A DNA stretch of 64,000 nt. Origin: Rhodopirellula baltica. Lineage in GTDB: Bacteria > Planctomycetota > Planctomycetia > Pirellulales > Pirellulaceae. The stretch's first letter is position 1, and each line of letters starts with the position of its first letter. Where the stretch lies: positions 19,446-83,445 of the forward strand of contig PPHI01000004.1 of NCBI GenBank assembly GCA_002901265.1, read 5' to 3'. The notes under the pieces were generated by a model that saw only the letters and a list, made by a program, of their open reading frames with translations, searched no databases and had not been told where the DNA came from. A program made the translations under genes and the position numbers. Shown in pieces: positions 35,901 through 47,126 of this stretch.

Positions 35901-36754
35901 ACCAGTTGGCCGGGTGCTTCATCGGGAAGCATCGTTTCGGCTTCGGTCTCGCGAATCTGCTTTTCCAGCTCGGCGCGTTCGTTCCACTTGTCCAACACGC
36001 TGACTGCGGTTTCGACGTGCTTGGTTTCGCGTTCCATGGTCCCAAGACGCGATTGCAGGTCACCGATTTCCTGCTGCTGTGACTGACGCAGGCTGGCCAG
36101 CTCGCTGTAGCGTCGGCTGTTGCCGGTCAACTTGGTGACTTCGTCGCGGAGCTGCTCACGTTTGCGCAGCAGCGACTCGAGCTTGTCAGAGTCCGCTTTG
36201 ACTTTCTCGTTGCTTTCGCCGATCAGCTTCTTTCGGCCCAGACGCAGCGAGCGGATGACGTCGACCAGCGAAACACGATCCAGACCGCTGGACAGTTTGT
36301 ACAACTCGTCCGCGGCAGCGGTGTCGTCGAGCGTGTTAAGTTCTTGCAGCTCGCGCATGCCGATCGCGAAGACGTTCGTAAAGATCGCCTCGTCGATTTG
36401 TCCGAGCAGCATTGTCAGGCGGTGTTGGCCTTGGACCAAACCGTCTTGTCCGGCCACCGAAAGCTGCCCCATGGCGCCTTCGTCGGTCAGCTTTGCGTGG
36501 CGACGGATGTGATAGCCGCCTCCGGGACCGGTCACACGGATGGCTCCGCCGGGGGTCCCGCCGTGAATCGGTGGCAAATATTTTTCGCGACGCTCGGGAG
36601 TGAACCCATACAGCATCGATCGCAAAAACTGCATCACGGTTGTCTTGCCGGCCTCGTTGGGGCCATAGAACAAGGTCATCCCGTCTTGCAGCGAATCGAC
36701 GCTCAGCCCGGTCCATACTCCGAAACCGTCGATATGCAGGTCTTTGACTTTCAT
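32918..36754 (-). CDS. SbcC/YhaN-like AAA ATPase with an acidic Pro/Glu-rich C-terminal tail
   Basis: A 1278-residue SMC-like ATPase. Walker A 'GPNEAGKTT' is at 31-39, 'EAVFIALRLSL' and Walker B 'LPLILDDVLVNFDGDRA' come at about 990-1030, and between them lie long coiled coils broken by two hydrophobic segments ('LLLMGLPFVVGGSCLIVAF' and 'LWLFFGLMSLALYFL', about 500-560). The membrane segments mark the YhaN type. Beyond about 1080 follows an unusual acidic/Pro tail with EPEPEPEPEP and KPEP repeats, then a non-repetitive end. It overlaps the phosphoesterase gene by four bases and forms with it an Mre11-Rad50-like DNA-processing complex at the membrane (inference from family). Confidence 0.88.
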   Translation of the reverse strand: MKVKDLHIDGFGVWTGLSVDSLQDGMTLFYGPNEAGKTTVMQFLRSMLYGFTPERREKYLPPIHGGTPGGAIRVTGPGGGYHIRRHAKLTDEGAMGQLSVAGQDGLVQGQHRLTMLLGQIDEAIFTNVFAIGMRELQELNTLDDTAAADELYKLSSGLDRVSLVDVIRSLRLGRKKLIGESNEKVKADSDKLESLLRKREQLRDEVTKLTGNSRRYSELASLRQSQQQEIGDLQSRLGTMERETKHVETAVSVLDKWNERAELEKQIRETEAETMLPDEAPGQLVQIDAMIEDKRAKLDEVKSKRRGLRDKATQLPVSPRMLELQGRIEAAAEQATWVEALEQQIEKVDSQISKARQQLYSDAEKLGISEEDRDALLQGDSTQMPDMSRQNLSALSGPAKRVKEHLFVLKQSRTEGAEYKKRAEHLAEEMSEVLDRTRSSDLQQAIREENAQLATLRRAKQLDEHIDKLKRHYRSLENESVDLSTAEVLPIDRLLLMGLPFVVGGSCLIVAFSHLLGVTWFLTGEPTPTAGMLWLFFGLMSLALYFLSKQNGQRSTAMDREECDRQIETLRRQIRELEAEEDEVNSELPSSNHPIDLRVRHAESLIAELEHMVPTYHAHAAAQQSYETSRAKAVKAAEQLKAARREWSATLRKLGLAESMSPRSVRKLSEGYETLQGSLRRLEELQGERDERENERQALAKRIEQLYLESLEISDEAQKAEAAERDEDDDMPASKHASAPVAKRPTRTGPLDQLNHLQEELSRQQHWIKRRRELKEQDSQLKRQHAAYGRAIQRGEQQRRALWAKCGVATAEQFYSMVDSKASLVELREEHQALDKQIRSMIGNTLQYDDIAREIAGATATDLEKRWDALSARITETQQRIATLQTQVGESAADMKHLADDSRLTVVQLELGCVHRKIETIARQWQTLATASCLVEEVCGKFERERQPETLREASSFLAQLTGGKYTRIWTPLGTNQLKIDTKEGNALPLEVLSRGTREAVFIALRLSLAAAYARRGVMLPLILDDVLVNFDGDRALHAAETLQTFADLGHQVMMFTCHAHIVDIFHSIGVEVRQLPAQGQPGRATILEPEVLEEDEYEEYEMEDETEEYEEVAEYEPADELVEEEPEPEPEPEPVAVVEPEPVPVPVVKPEPVIEPKVEAKPEPPPAPKPVVEKRPPEKPKRPKPIVIELDEESFEDDFDDDELPQQEQRSSIGWAWFQREPADGQISSDERAAARINGEFKSGSEPQWNENSDEENIPDEVWDRNDAWWDGSRVAS

Positions 36755-37995
36755 GATTGGTTCACCCAGTCTGGCTTGCCGCCGCGTAGCAGTTCGACGC
36801 CCAGCAGCGTTGCTTGGTCCAGCGTTTCTTGTTTGGTGTTTGCCGGCATCTCAGCCAACAGATTGGTGGTGGAGGTTGGCAATCCCGGATGCTCTTCGGT
36901 CATTGGCAACAGGTTGATTGCCGCCGCTTCGCCTTTGCGGTGGTCGGCGACGATGCGCAAATAGTCGCCCAAGATCGTGTCTTCGTCATACCAACTTTTG
37001 GGGTACTTTTGCGGTGGCCGAATTCGCAAGCTTGCCGACCAAGCGGCAGGTGCTCCGTGGCCATATTCGCGCTGAACCCAGTCGAGCAACGATTCGCTGT
37101 TGCCGACGCGTCCCATCAGGTCCGTGTTATCGATCCCGATGTCCCATCCGATGATCAGGTGCCGTCCGCCGGCGTCGTGCTGCAATCGCACGATCCGTTC
37201 ACCGATCAGATTTTCGATCGTGCCGACGTTGGCGACATCGGCCGAATCCAGTTTGACGTTTTCGTAGCGGAACAGGTCACACGGCATGTCGCTGACACGA
37301 ACGTTCTGGTCGGCGTCGACATCAATGACCGAGTAACCGTGAGGGCCGGCCTCTTTCAGACTGCGTCCCTGTGGCGTTCCGGCGAACACGGCAACAATGC
37401 CATCGCTGTCGGCCAGTTCCAGTCGGTTGTGACGTCCGCCTAAGCACCAAAAATCGAACCTCGATTCGGCAAGTGTTTCTGTCGTTGCGTCACCGTGGCC
37501 AACGCCGATAGTGAATTCCTCACTGCTCTCGGTTTGAAATCCGGGGACGTGAAGCGATGATCGCCCGTCGCTGCTGCGTCCAACTAGACGACAGATGGGA
37601 CGTCCTCCACGCACCACATTGACGGCAGTCACGCGGTCGCGTGGAAACATCGTCACGTTCGGCGGGAACGCACACGCTTCTGGCCAGTTCTGTGGATCGT
37701 CCGCTGTGCCTGCGGCCCAGTAAACCGCTTTCTTGGCTTGATTGAGCTTTTCGAATTGGGCCAACAACCGATTGATGCCATAGGGCCCCGCGGCACTGGG
37801 GTTGATCAGGTCACCGGTCAGCAACAGGAAGTCGATGTTGTTTGACAACGCCGCTTCGAAAACGGCGTCCATCGCTTGGTGGGGCGCCAACGCCATTTGT
37901 TCTTTCAATGGCGGGGGCAGTTCATCCATGTCCCCCAGCGGCTTTTCCAAATGAAAGTCGCTGGCGTGGATGAATCGAAAAGATTCGCCCGGCAT
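36751..37995 (-). CDS. SbcD/YhaO-like metallophosphoesterase (DNA repair exonuclease subunit)
   Basis: A 414-residue calcineurin-type phosphoesterase with the ordered metal motifs 'IHASDFHLEKP' (DxH), 'LLLTGDLINP' (GDxx), 'IGVGHGDA' (GH) and 'WCLGGRHNR'. Mre11/SbcD/YhaO proteins use two Mn2+ to cut DNA ends together with an SMC-like ATPase, here the overlapping downstream gene. The usual GNHE/D motif is not obvious: 'YWAAGTADDPQNW' replaces it, so nuclease activity could be changed. A GGAGGG lies 5 bases before ATG 37995, one of the best ribosome-binding sites in the window. Confidence 0.85.
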   Translation of the reverse strand: MPGESFRFIHASDFHLEKPLGDMDELPPPLKEQMALAPHQAMDAVFEAALSNNIDFLLLTGDLINPSAAGPYGINRLLAQFEKLNQAKKAVYWAAGTADDPQNWPEACAFPPNVTMFPRDRVTAVNVVRGGRPICRLVGRSSDGRSSLHVPGFQTESSEEFTIGVGHGDATTETLAESRFDFWCLGGRHNRLELADSDGIVAVFAGTPQGRSLKEAGPHGYSVIDVDADQNVRVSDMPCDLFRYENVKLDSADVANVGTIENLIGERIVRLQHDAGGRHLIIGWDIGIDNTDLMGRVGNSESLLDWVQREYGHGAPAAWSASLRIRPPQKYPKSWYDEDTILGDYLRIVADHRKGEAAAINLLPMTEEHPGLPTSTTNLLAEMPANTKQETLDQATLLGVELLRGGKPDWVNQS

Positions 37996-38000
37996 CGGTT

Positions 38001-38006
38001 CCCTCC
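38001..38006 (-). promoter_or_regulatory. Shine-Dalgarno of the SbcD-like gene
   Basis: GGAGGG on the minus strand, 5 bases before the ATG at 37995. It decides the start. Confidence 0.7.
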
Positions 38007-38454
38007 GTTAGTGCTCGCCGACCCTGACGCGATGATTCGTTTAAATCGCGATTGACAGTGTCGTTGGCGTGTTGGCATGACTGCAAGCGATGTCCCGTGG
38101 GCCCATCTTAGTCCCACATCCTTGGCCTTCGCTTGTCCGTTTCCCGGCGGCCTGTCGACCGCGCGGTTCTGCGAGTTTAACGAAAAGTTGAAAAAAGCAC
38201 CAAGCCATTTTTTCTGCGGTTGCTAGCAACTGGTTTTGTGGCTGGGCACCTCGGTCCGATCGTGAGCCCGACTTGTTGAATTGGCGCGTCGTTGAATCGC
38301 AAAGTCAACGCGGATTGTGGTTTGCCAGCCACACTCTCGATCCTGTGAAACACGTCGGGAAACCCTGATCAAACGTTCGTGCTCGCTAGCTTGGTCTTGC
38401 CCGCGATGTCATCAATGTCTTATGAACACCAGTCAAATTCGACTGGGAAAGGTG
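38007..38454. other. 448-base divergent spacer with a 12-bp palindrome
   Basis: This spacer separates the SbcD-like gene from the TPR membrane protein gene. It contains a perfect palindrome GTTGCTAGCAAC at 38219-38230 that could be an operator. No convincing gene is seen; the frame of the TPR gene is open to 38317 but the sequence there is not protein-like. Confidence 0.45.
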
Positions 38455-39039
38455 ATGGAGCTGCGAAACTATCTGACGTGTTTTTGGCCGGGACTAAGCG
38501 AACTGTGGTGGCGAGGCCGATTGTCGGCCTTACCAGCGGCAGTGGCGTTTGGTGTTGGGCTGAATGCGTACTTGGTTTTGAACTATCTGTTTCCCACGTG
38601 GTTGGATCCGGTGTTGGTCCGATCCGCATTTTGGGTTGGCTTAATCGTTTGGATTTACTGGACGATTAAGAGCATCCGTGAGCTTCCGGGGATGATCGCC
38701 CCGCGTGAGGCCTCGCAGGCACCCGATCATTTCCCGCAGGCCCAAGCGGCGTACCTGCAGCGAGATTGGGAACAGGCCGAAACGCTGCTACTGGAAGTCT
38801 TGCGAGTGGAACCACGCGACCCTCCCGCGTTGCTGCTGTTGTCGAGTGTCTATCGTGAACTGGATCGCCCGGAACACTCTCTTGCCCTGCTTGGCGAAAT
38901 CTCGCGACTGGAGGTCGGCGACCGTTGGCACATCGAGCTCGAAGCGGAACAAACGCGTACCGAACGTCTGATCGAGGAACACGATTTGCCAGATGAGGAT
39001 GAGTCGAACGAGGATGCTGCCGAAATGACAGCGGCATGA
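38455..39039 (+). CDS. Membrane protein with TPR-like domain, unknown function
   Basis: A 194-residue protein: two hydrophobic segments in the first about 75 residues ('SALPAAVAFGVGLNAYLVLN' and 'SAFWVGLIVWIYWTI'), then a soluble region with a TPR-like helical pair ('QAQAAYLQRDWEQAETLLLE' and 'EPRDPPALLLLSSVYRELD') and an acidic tail. It is probably an inner-membrane protein with a cytosolic protein-binding domain. The ATG at 38455 is chosen; ATG 38422 would add 11 residues. No known function. Confidence 0.72.
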   Translation: MELRNYLTCFWPGLSELWWRGRLSALPAAVAFGVGLNAYLVLNYLFPTWLDPVLVRSAFWVGLIVWIYWTIKSIRELPGMIAPREASQAPDHFPQAQAAYLQRDWEQAETLLLEVLRVEPRDPPALLLLSSVYRELDRPEHSLALLGEISRLEVGDRWHIELEAEQTRTERLIEEHDLPDEDESNEDAAEMTAA

Positions 39040-39310
39040 CAGTCAGGTTTACCCTACACTTCCTCAGCACACGACTTGTTTCGCGAAGGACGCGACGAGG
39101 AGCTGGCGAGAGGGTTTACGGACGTTCGACGACGGATGGTGTGGCGAATTTGGGGCAACAGATTTTTGCAACGATTTTTTTCACCCGTGTTTTCCGGGCG
39201 AATTTCTTAATCGTCCGATCATCTTTGCGTCGGACTCCTATCCCCGAGAATTTATAAAACCGATAGAATCGAAAGTAGCTGAGCGTTTGCCGGTCGAACA
39301 CCCGCGGTCC
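39040..39310. other. Spacer upstream of the small ORF and clpC
   Basis: 271 bases, part of the 520-base gap before clpC. The frame of the small ORF at 39311 stays open through much of it but with no start codon and weak codon use. It likely holds promoter elements for clpC, but none was identified with confidence. Confidence 0.35.
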
Positions 39311-39439
39311 ATGGCCGTTCGGGAGGTCAACGGCAACGAAATTCGCTTCCAATGGCGTACGGTTTGCTCAGAAGGGATTGTCGAGGATATTCGTCGAAAG
39401 ATTCGCCAACATGACAGCGGCAGCTGGAAGCTTGGTTAA
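39311..39439 (+). CDS. Possible small protein (42 aa) upstream of clpC
   Basis: ATG 39311 to TAA 39437-39439 encodes 42 residues, beginning MAVREVNGNEIRFQW and ending HDSGSWKLG. Codon use is like that of the surrounding genes and the composition is plausible (charged, with one Cys). The frame upstream is also open and includes protein-like text such as 'FASDSYPREFIKP', so a longer gene with an unusual start or a frameshift is possible. It lies 120 bases before clpC. No family recognised. Confidence 0.35.
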   Translation: MAVREVNGNEIRFQWRTVCSEGIVEDIRRKIRQHDSGSWKLG

Positions 39440-39559
39440 CTGATAACTTCGATCGACTGAACTGATCTTCTTTGATCGAACGACTGGATCAATTGCCCCA
39501 CCGATGTGCTGCAATCGCAAGCACGACGTTGGGCACACTTAGGGTAACGAGACAAACAT

Positions 39560-42205
<2,646 letters not shown>

Positions 42206-42255
42206 CCGAGCCTGAAGCCAACCGGCGCTCACCGAACGCCGATCCCTAAACGACG

Positions 42256-42287
42256 AAAGGGCTAGCTGTCACCAGCTAGCCCTTTTT
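42256..42287. terminator. Intrinsic terminator after clpC
   Basis: A perfect 13-bp stem AAAGGGCTAGCTG / CAGCTAGCCCTTT with a TCAC loop and five Ts follows the clpC stop by 50 bases. It lies between convergent clpC and the NUDIX gene and could serve both strands. Confidence 0.88.
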
Positions 42288-42347
42288 CGTTTCCTACGAC
42301 CACTCAATCACAATCACATCAGATTTGGTGGGGACTCGTGTCGTTAC

Positions 42348-42872
42348 CTACTGCATTAAATACGCGTACAGCCCGACCAATGTTTTCGCATCGCGGATCT
42401 TGCCTTGCTGGATCAAGCCATGGATTTCGCTTTTGGGTACCACGCGATTGACGATCGCTTCGGTCGCTTCTCGATGAGCTTCTCCGGCCACCAGACCAGT
42501 CGCTCGGTACAGCAACATCAACTCGTCGCTGATTCCTGGTGCCGAATAGAACTCGAGCATCAGTTCAAGGTTGCCAGCGGTGTACCCGGTTTCTTCGATC
42601 AACTCACGCCCCGCTGTTACGATTCCCTCTTCACCGGCTTCGCGAGTTCCGGCCGGCAATTCGAGCAGGGTTTCACCCACCGTCGCGCGGGTGTTGTCGA
42701 TCATCACAACGCTGCCATCATCAAGAATCGGCAGCAAAACCACGGCTCCGGGGTGCCGTACGACTTCACGCGGGTACAACTTTCCGTCGTCGCCCTGTAG
42801 CATCAGACGTTCGACGTTGAACCGGGCACCTTTCAAAAGTGTCGTGTCGTCTGAATCAGCGGATTGGTTCAT
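42348..42872 (-). CDS. NUDIX hydrolase, ADP-ribose pyrophosphatase-like
   Basis: A 174-residue protein with a complete Nudix box, GTREAGEEGIVTAGRELIEE then TGY (consensus Gx5Ex7REUxEExGU), followed by 'FYSAPGISDELMLLYRATGL', typical of ADP-ribose/ADP-sugar pyrophosphatases (NudF-like). It would cut ADP-ribose to AMP and ribose-5-phosphate in the cytosol. The ATG at 42872 is chosen; a TTG at 42893 would add seven residues. It is divergent from truB by 72 bases. Confidence 0.9.
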   Translation of the reverse strand: MNQSADSDDTTLLKGARFNVERLMLQGDDGKLYPREVVRHPGAVVLLPILDDGSVVMIDNTRATVGETLLELPAGTREAGEEGIVTAGRELIEETGYTAGNLELMLEFYSAPGISDELMLLYRATGLVAGEAHREATEAIVNRVVPKSEIHGLIQQGKIRDAKTLVGLYAYLMQ

Positions 42873-42944
42873 TGATAGTTCGCTCGGGTTCAATTCTTCA
42901 TCGCTCTCAATTTCACACGAACACAGTCGCGTTACGTTTAAAGC

Positions 42945-43829
42945 ATGTTCGGATTCCTGAATTGCAACAAGCCCGCCGGATTCTCGTCACGCGATTTGGT
43001 GAACGTGATCCAGAGGCGACTGCGTGGCAAGAAAGTCAAACTCGGACACTGTGGCACATTGGATCCGCTGGCCGATGGAGTCTTGGTCGTTGCCGTTGGG
43101 CCAGCATCGCGACTGGTCCCCTTCGTCCACGAAACGAGCAAGCAGTACCACGGCAGCTTTCGCTTGGCAGCCGAATCACCCACCGGCGACGTCGAATTCG
43201 AACCGACCCTTTTCGAAGACCATCCGATTCCCAGCTTGGAACAGATCGAAAGTGCTTGCCGAGAATTCACCGGCTCGATCGAGCAAATCCCTCCCGCGTA
43301 CTCAGCGATCAAAATTGATGGGCGACGTGCCTATGACCTCGCCCGTGAAGGCCAACAAGTCGAAGTGCCACCGAGGACGGTGACAATCCATTCGCTCTCG
43401 GTGATCCGGTACGCTTACCCAGATTTTGAACTATCGATTACTTGCTCGACGGGTACCTACATTCGCACGCTTGGCATCGATATCGCAAAATCACTCGGCA
43501 CCACTGCCGTGATGACTAATCTGTGTCGAACGCGTGTGGGAGAATTCAAACTTGCCCAGTCGCACCACATCGACATGATCCGTGAACAACCGCTTGAAGA
43601 GATGCTGTTGCCGGCGATCACAGGAGTAACTCATCTTCCAAAAATGATCGTTGACGCGGAACAATGCCAACGACTGATCAACGGCCTTTCACTCGAAGAC
43701 CGACAGCATCAGCTTCCTACGGATCCAATCCCAAAGCATGCTGCCGCGGTGCGTGCCGACGGGATCCTGCAAGCGATCATCGCACCGAAACGAGGCACCT
43801 GGACCCCCAAACGCGTCTTCAAAACTTAG
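42945..43829 (+). CDS. truB: tRNA pseudouridine(55) synthase TruB
   Basis: A 294-residue protein that makes pseudouridine-55 in the T-loop of tRNAs. It begins 'MFGFLNCNKPAGFSSRDLVN' and carries the catalytic motif 'GHCGTLDPLADGVLVVAVG' with the catalytic Asp at about 40, then 'QYHGSFRLA', 'IEQIPPAYSAIKIDGRRAYD' and 'CSTGTYIRTLGIDI', all TruB signatures. The short C-terminal part looks like a reduced PUA-type region. TruB often follows rbfA, but here it stands alone. Confidence 0.95.
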   Translation: MFGFLNCNKPAGFSSRDLVNVIQRRLRGKKVKLGHCGTLDPLADGVLVVAVGPASRLVPFVHETSKQYHGSFRLAAESPTGDVEFEPTLFEDHPIPSLEQIESACREFTGSIEQIPPAYSAIKIDGRRAYDLAREGQQVEVPPRTVTIHSLSVIRYAYPDFELSITCSTGTYIRTLGIDIAKSLGTTAVMTNLCRTRVGEFKLAQSHHIDMIREQPLEEMLLPAITGVTHLPKMIVDAEQCQRLINGLSLEDRQHQLPTDPIPKHAAAVRADGILQAIIAPKRGTWTPKRVFKT

Positions 43830-44078
43830 ACGCATCAACCCGTGAATGTGTTTTACCACCACGATGCTTTGTCCGTGTTAGCGGGCCATCGCCCCGAGCA
43901 GGCGACACAGCAGTGCTAAGGGCCGAAAATTTGTCGTGAAAACGAGCCAGACCTTCGAAATCGCCCCCGTTAGAATGAGGGGCTTTGTAAGCTTGGCATA
44001 CTCCAATTAGGGTAGGGGCCAGATGTTTAGGGTTGGAAGAAAAGTAACGCTCCACATTGACGATGCAGACGGTGGCTC

Positions 44079-45980
44079 ATGTCGGGAATCGGATATCGCC
44101 CAGAAATCGATGGCCTTCGAGCCGTAGCCGTGGTTCCCGTGATTCTGTTCCACATGGGATTTGGATGGATACCGGGCGGATTTATCGGCGTTGACGTTTT
44201 TTTTGTGATCTCAGGTTTCCTGATCACCTCAATCATCAACAAAAATCTCAACGACGGAACGTTCTCGTTTCGCGACTTCTGGGCCCGTCGTGTCCGCAGA
44301 ATTCTGCCGGCGATGGTCTTCGTTTCTGCCTGCACCTTGGCAGTCACCTACTTTTGCATCTTTCGCCCAGAACAACATGTCATCGGCAAGCAATCTCTCG
44401 CCGCCTTATTTTCGGTCGCGAACATTTACTTCTGGCAAAGCACTGGTGACTACTGGGGCACATCGGCTGAAGAGTCACCGTTTTTGCATGCTTGGTCACT
44501 CTCGGTCGAAGAACAATTCTATTTATTCTTCCCCGTCGGAATGTGGCTCATCTTTCGGTTGCGAACCCGCTGGCTGCAAGGTGTCATTGCCGGCGTCTCG
44601 CTGTTGAGTCTCGGTCTGTTTCTCTGGGGAGTCCAATCCCATCCGACTGCAACGTTCTATCTACTACCGACACGCGTGTGGGAACTAGGCGCGGGATGCT
44701 TGCTCGCCGTCACGATCGGCAATCAAGCTTCGAGAGAAGTTAACTACGGTGTATTCTCGCTGACCGGCCTTGGCATGATCGCCTTGTCCTACATTTTCTT
44801 CGACACGCTAGGAGGAGGACTTGGGCTGGCGGTCGCGGGCACGCTTTTGATCATCGCCTTTGGACAAGTTGGCCTTTGCAACAAGTTGCTCTCTCAATCA
44901 GCCGTCGTCCACATTGGGAAACTTTCATACTCACTGTATCTATGGCATTGGCCAATCCTAGTGCTCGCCAAGCCGGCGGGTGTTGATTGGGATGGGCCGT
45001 CTGACAAACTCGTCCTTTCCGCGTCGACCTACCTCTTTGCACTGGGCACGTACCAACTGGTGGAGAAGCCAACGCGGCGTCGAACGGGAATCGTTCCCGT
45101 GATCCTTACAAGCGGACTGCTCGTTGCAGGCCTGGGATTATGGATGACGTTGCGTCCTCGCTATTTTGATACCTCGGCGTTTGCCGAGGCTCGCTACGTC
45201 ACTTTCGATTGCAATCCGAGCCAAAGAATCGACGCGCCGCGATTTGCCAGCACCATCGTTGAGAACCCCGAATTCAAACCGGACGCATTTAGCGGAGAAG
45301 GACTTCGAGTGGGCGACACTTCGGTCACGCCCGAAATTGTTGTCATCGGCGATTCTCACGGATGCATGTGGAGCGATGCCATCGCAACGGTTGCACGCAG
45401 CGAAAACCTCTCCGCATCGTTTTATTGCATGCGTGGAGAGAACCCATTCATTCGAGTCGCGAAATTCAGGGAGTTCACCTCCAAAGACGTCGTCTCACGT
45501 TTTCACCATGCGAAGCTAACGCACATCGAACAGTGGAAACCCAAAGTGGTCATCGTGGGTCGCGCGTGGACCGAAGAAGACGTCGACGATGCACCGTCGA
45601 TTCTGGAATTCCTGGGTGAGCAAGGCTGTCGCGTCTTGCTCATTGAAGACCCACCGAAACTCCCATTTGGAAATATCAATGCAATGCAATGGCTGGCAAG
45701 CCAAGGCATCAAGCCTGCAGAAGGTAAGCAGGAGTTTGTGCCAAGCAAGCTACTTTCACCTACTGACGAAGGCCGCGGAATCGTCCGCACACTCGCTGAC
45801 TCGTACGAGTTCGCCGAAGTGTTACCGACGTATGATTTGTACTCCGCAGACGCAGGAATCCTGGCATTGGACGGACGTGATGTTTTCTATCTTGACGATG
45901 ACCACTTATTGCAAGCGGGTGCGAAAATGATCATCCCTCGGCTACGTGCCAAGATCACCGAAATCCTGGGCGATCGCTGA
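44079..45980 (+). CDS. Acyltransferase-3 (OafA-like) with C-terminal SGNH hydrolase domain
   Basis: A 633-residue membrane protein. The first about 350 residues have around ten membrane helices and the AT3 pattern: 'YRPEIDGLRAVAVVPVILFH' with the His used in acyl transfer, 'IGVDVFFVISGFLIT', 'FWARRVRRILPA'. The C-terminal about 230 residues are an SGNH-type esterase/transferase: block I 'IVVIGDSHGCMWSD' and the final 'YLDDDHLLQAGA' Asp-His pair are visible. Such proteins O-acetylate lipopolysaccharide or other surface sugars. It stands between truB and a convergent gene, with no glycan cluster nearby. The start ATG 44079 begins directly before the conserved motif. Confidence 0.93.
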   Translation: MSGIGYRPEIDGLRAVAVVPVILFHMGFGWIPGGFIGVDVFFVISGFLITSIINKNLNDGTFSFRDFWARRVRRILPAMVFVSACTLAVTYFCIFRPEQHVIGKQSLAALFSVANIYFWQSTGDYWGTSAEESPFLHAWSLSVEEQFYLFFPVGMWLIFRLRTRWLQGVIAGVSLLSLGLFLWGVQSHPTATFYLLPTRVWELGAGCLLAVTIGNQASREVNYGVFSLTGLGMIALSYIFFDTLGGGLGLAVAGTLLIIAFGQVGLCNKLLSQSAVVHIGKLSYSLYLWHWPILVLAKPAGVDWDGPSDKLVLSASTYLFALGTYQLVEKPTRRRTGIVPVILTSGLLVAGLGLWMTLRPRYFDTSAFAEARYVTFDCNPSQRIDAPRFASTIVENPEFKPDAFSGEGLRVGDTSVTPEIVVIGDSHGCMWSDAIATVARSENLSASFYCMRGENPFIRVAKFREFTSKDVVSRFHHAKLTHIEQWKPKVVIVGRAWTEEDVDDAPSILEFLGEQGCRVLLIEDPPKLPFGNINAMQWLASQGIKPAEGKQEFVPSKLLSPTDEGRGIVRTLADSYEFAEVLPTYDLYSADAGILALDGRDVFYLDDDHLLQAGAKMIIPRLRAKITEILGDR

Positions 45981-46009
45981 GGTAAATCTCGATCACAAAG
46001 CAACGACGT

Positions 46010-46903
46010 TTACACAACAGCAGCGTCTGCATCAGCGAGATAGCTTCGGTGCCAGTGTTCGATTTGATCGGATTCTGCGGTATCACGATGAACCAACAAT
46101 CGGTAACGCAGACGCGTGGGTTGGTCCGTCGACAATGCGACGGGCGTCTGTCCCGGCCATACCGGGTTTTGCATGCTTCGCTTCGATCGCAAAATCCAAG
46201 GCTGCGGATAGCCTGCTGATTGCGGGTGCGTCAGCAGGGTGACGCTGCTTGCCTTCTCGCCATTGAAACGGCCTCGGAAAGTTAGCCACGGCGAAGCCGG
46301 TACTGTCGCGTAGGCCGGACGCTGTATTCCGTTTTGACTTTCGAACGTAAGGTCTTCGGGCATTTTGATCCGTAGGGAAAAACCGCCGTAACCCTTGTCG
46401 TCGTCCGAGCCCCCAATGCGTGTGTTCGGCTGTGTCGCGACTAGACGGATATCAAAGTCGATCTGTCGAAGGTCAGCTTGATCGGGATAAAACTTCATCG
46501 AAGTCTGTTCACGCACGACAGGAACAACGCCGTTTTGAAAGTCCTCGGACTTCCAGTCGACGGCGACATTCAAAGCCGCCGTCCCATCTGCTTGATGCAA
46601 CGTTTCGGACTTCGTGACTTCCCATCGGAATCGCTCGATCATCCACCCATCACCGATCGGCGTTTCATCGACCTGCAACTGATGCCAAGCCCAGAACACA
46701 CCACGATGATGAAGGTGATCGGCGGGGAAATCTTCCGTCAGCGGATTTCCACTGAAATCAAACAGAGGATGAATGTAGTTCGCACAGGGGTGCGCTCCGT
46801 CGCGAGGCGTCGTCGCCTGCTGATATTCACAAATGGGCTGGTCTCCGCTGGAGACAAACACCTTCCCCTCTTTCAGCTGCAACTGCACTGCCATTTTGCT
46901 CAT
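46010..46903 (-). CDS. PmoA-family (DUF6807) protein
   Basis: A 297-residue protein with features of the planctomycete 'PmoA family' (DUF6807): 'YIHPLFDFSGNPLTEDFPADHLHHRGVFWAW' at about 45-75, a His-rich centre, and a beta-rich rest. The name comes from a similarity in annotation to methane monooxygenase but the family is not a monooxygenase; function is unknown, and it is often found with sugar-catabolic genes. ATG 46903 is chosen because AGGAG lies about 9 bases upstream; the frame is open to 46975. It converges on the acyltransferase gene. Confidence 0.85.
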   Translation of the reverse strand: MSKMAVQLQLKEGKVFVSSGDQPICEYQQATTPRDGAHPCANYIHPLFDFSGNPLTEDFPADHLHHRGVFWAWHQLQVDETPIGDGWMIERFRWEVTKSETLHQADGTAALNVAVDWKSEDFQNGVVPVVREQTSMKFYPDQADLRQIDFDIRLVATQPNTRIGGSDDDKGYGGFSLRIKMPEDLTFESQNGIQRPAYATVPASPWLTFRGRFNGEKASSVTLLTHPQSAGYPQPWILRSKRSMQNPVWPGQTPVALSTDQPTRLRYRLLVHRDTAESDQIEHWHRSYLADADAAVV

Positions 46904-47114
46904 CCGAGTAACTCTCCTGGTATCCTGCGAAAGCGACAAAATCTGCTCAAACGCGAAACACAATTCGCCAACCAAGGCTCTGCGGAACGCTTCGCCCCCG
47001 TAAAAGGCAAAAAGAGCGCTTAAATCGACTTTATTGTAACTTCTTAGCTAATTCCTGATGACTCTCGCGAACTAGACTCGTTCCCTTCCTTAACTAGCCC
47101 CACCCTATTTTCTG

Positions 47115-47119
47115 AAGGA
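47115..47119 (+). promoter_or_regulatory. Shine-Dalgarno of the PEP-CTERM gene
   Basis: AAGGA, 7 bases before the ATG at 47127, decides the start. Confidence 0.55.
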
Positions 47120-47126
47120 ACCGAAC

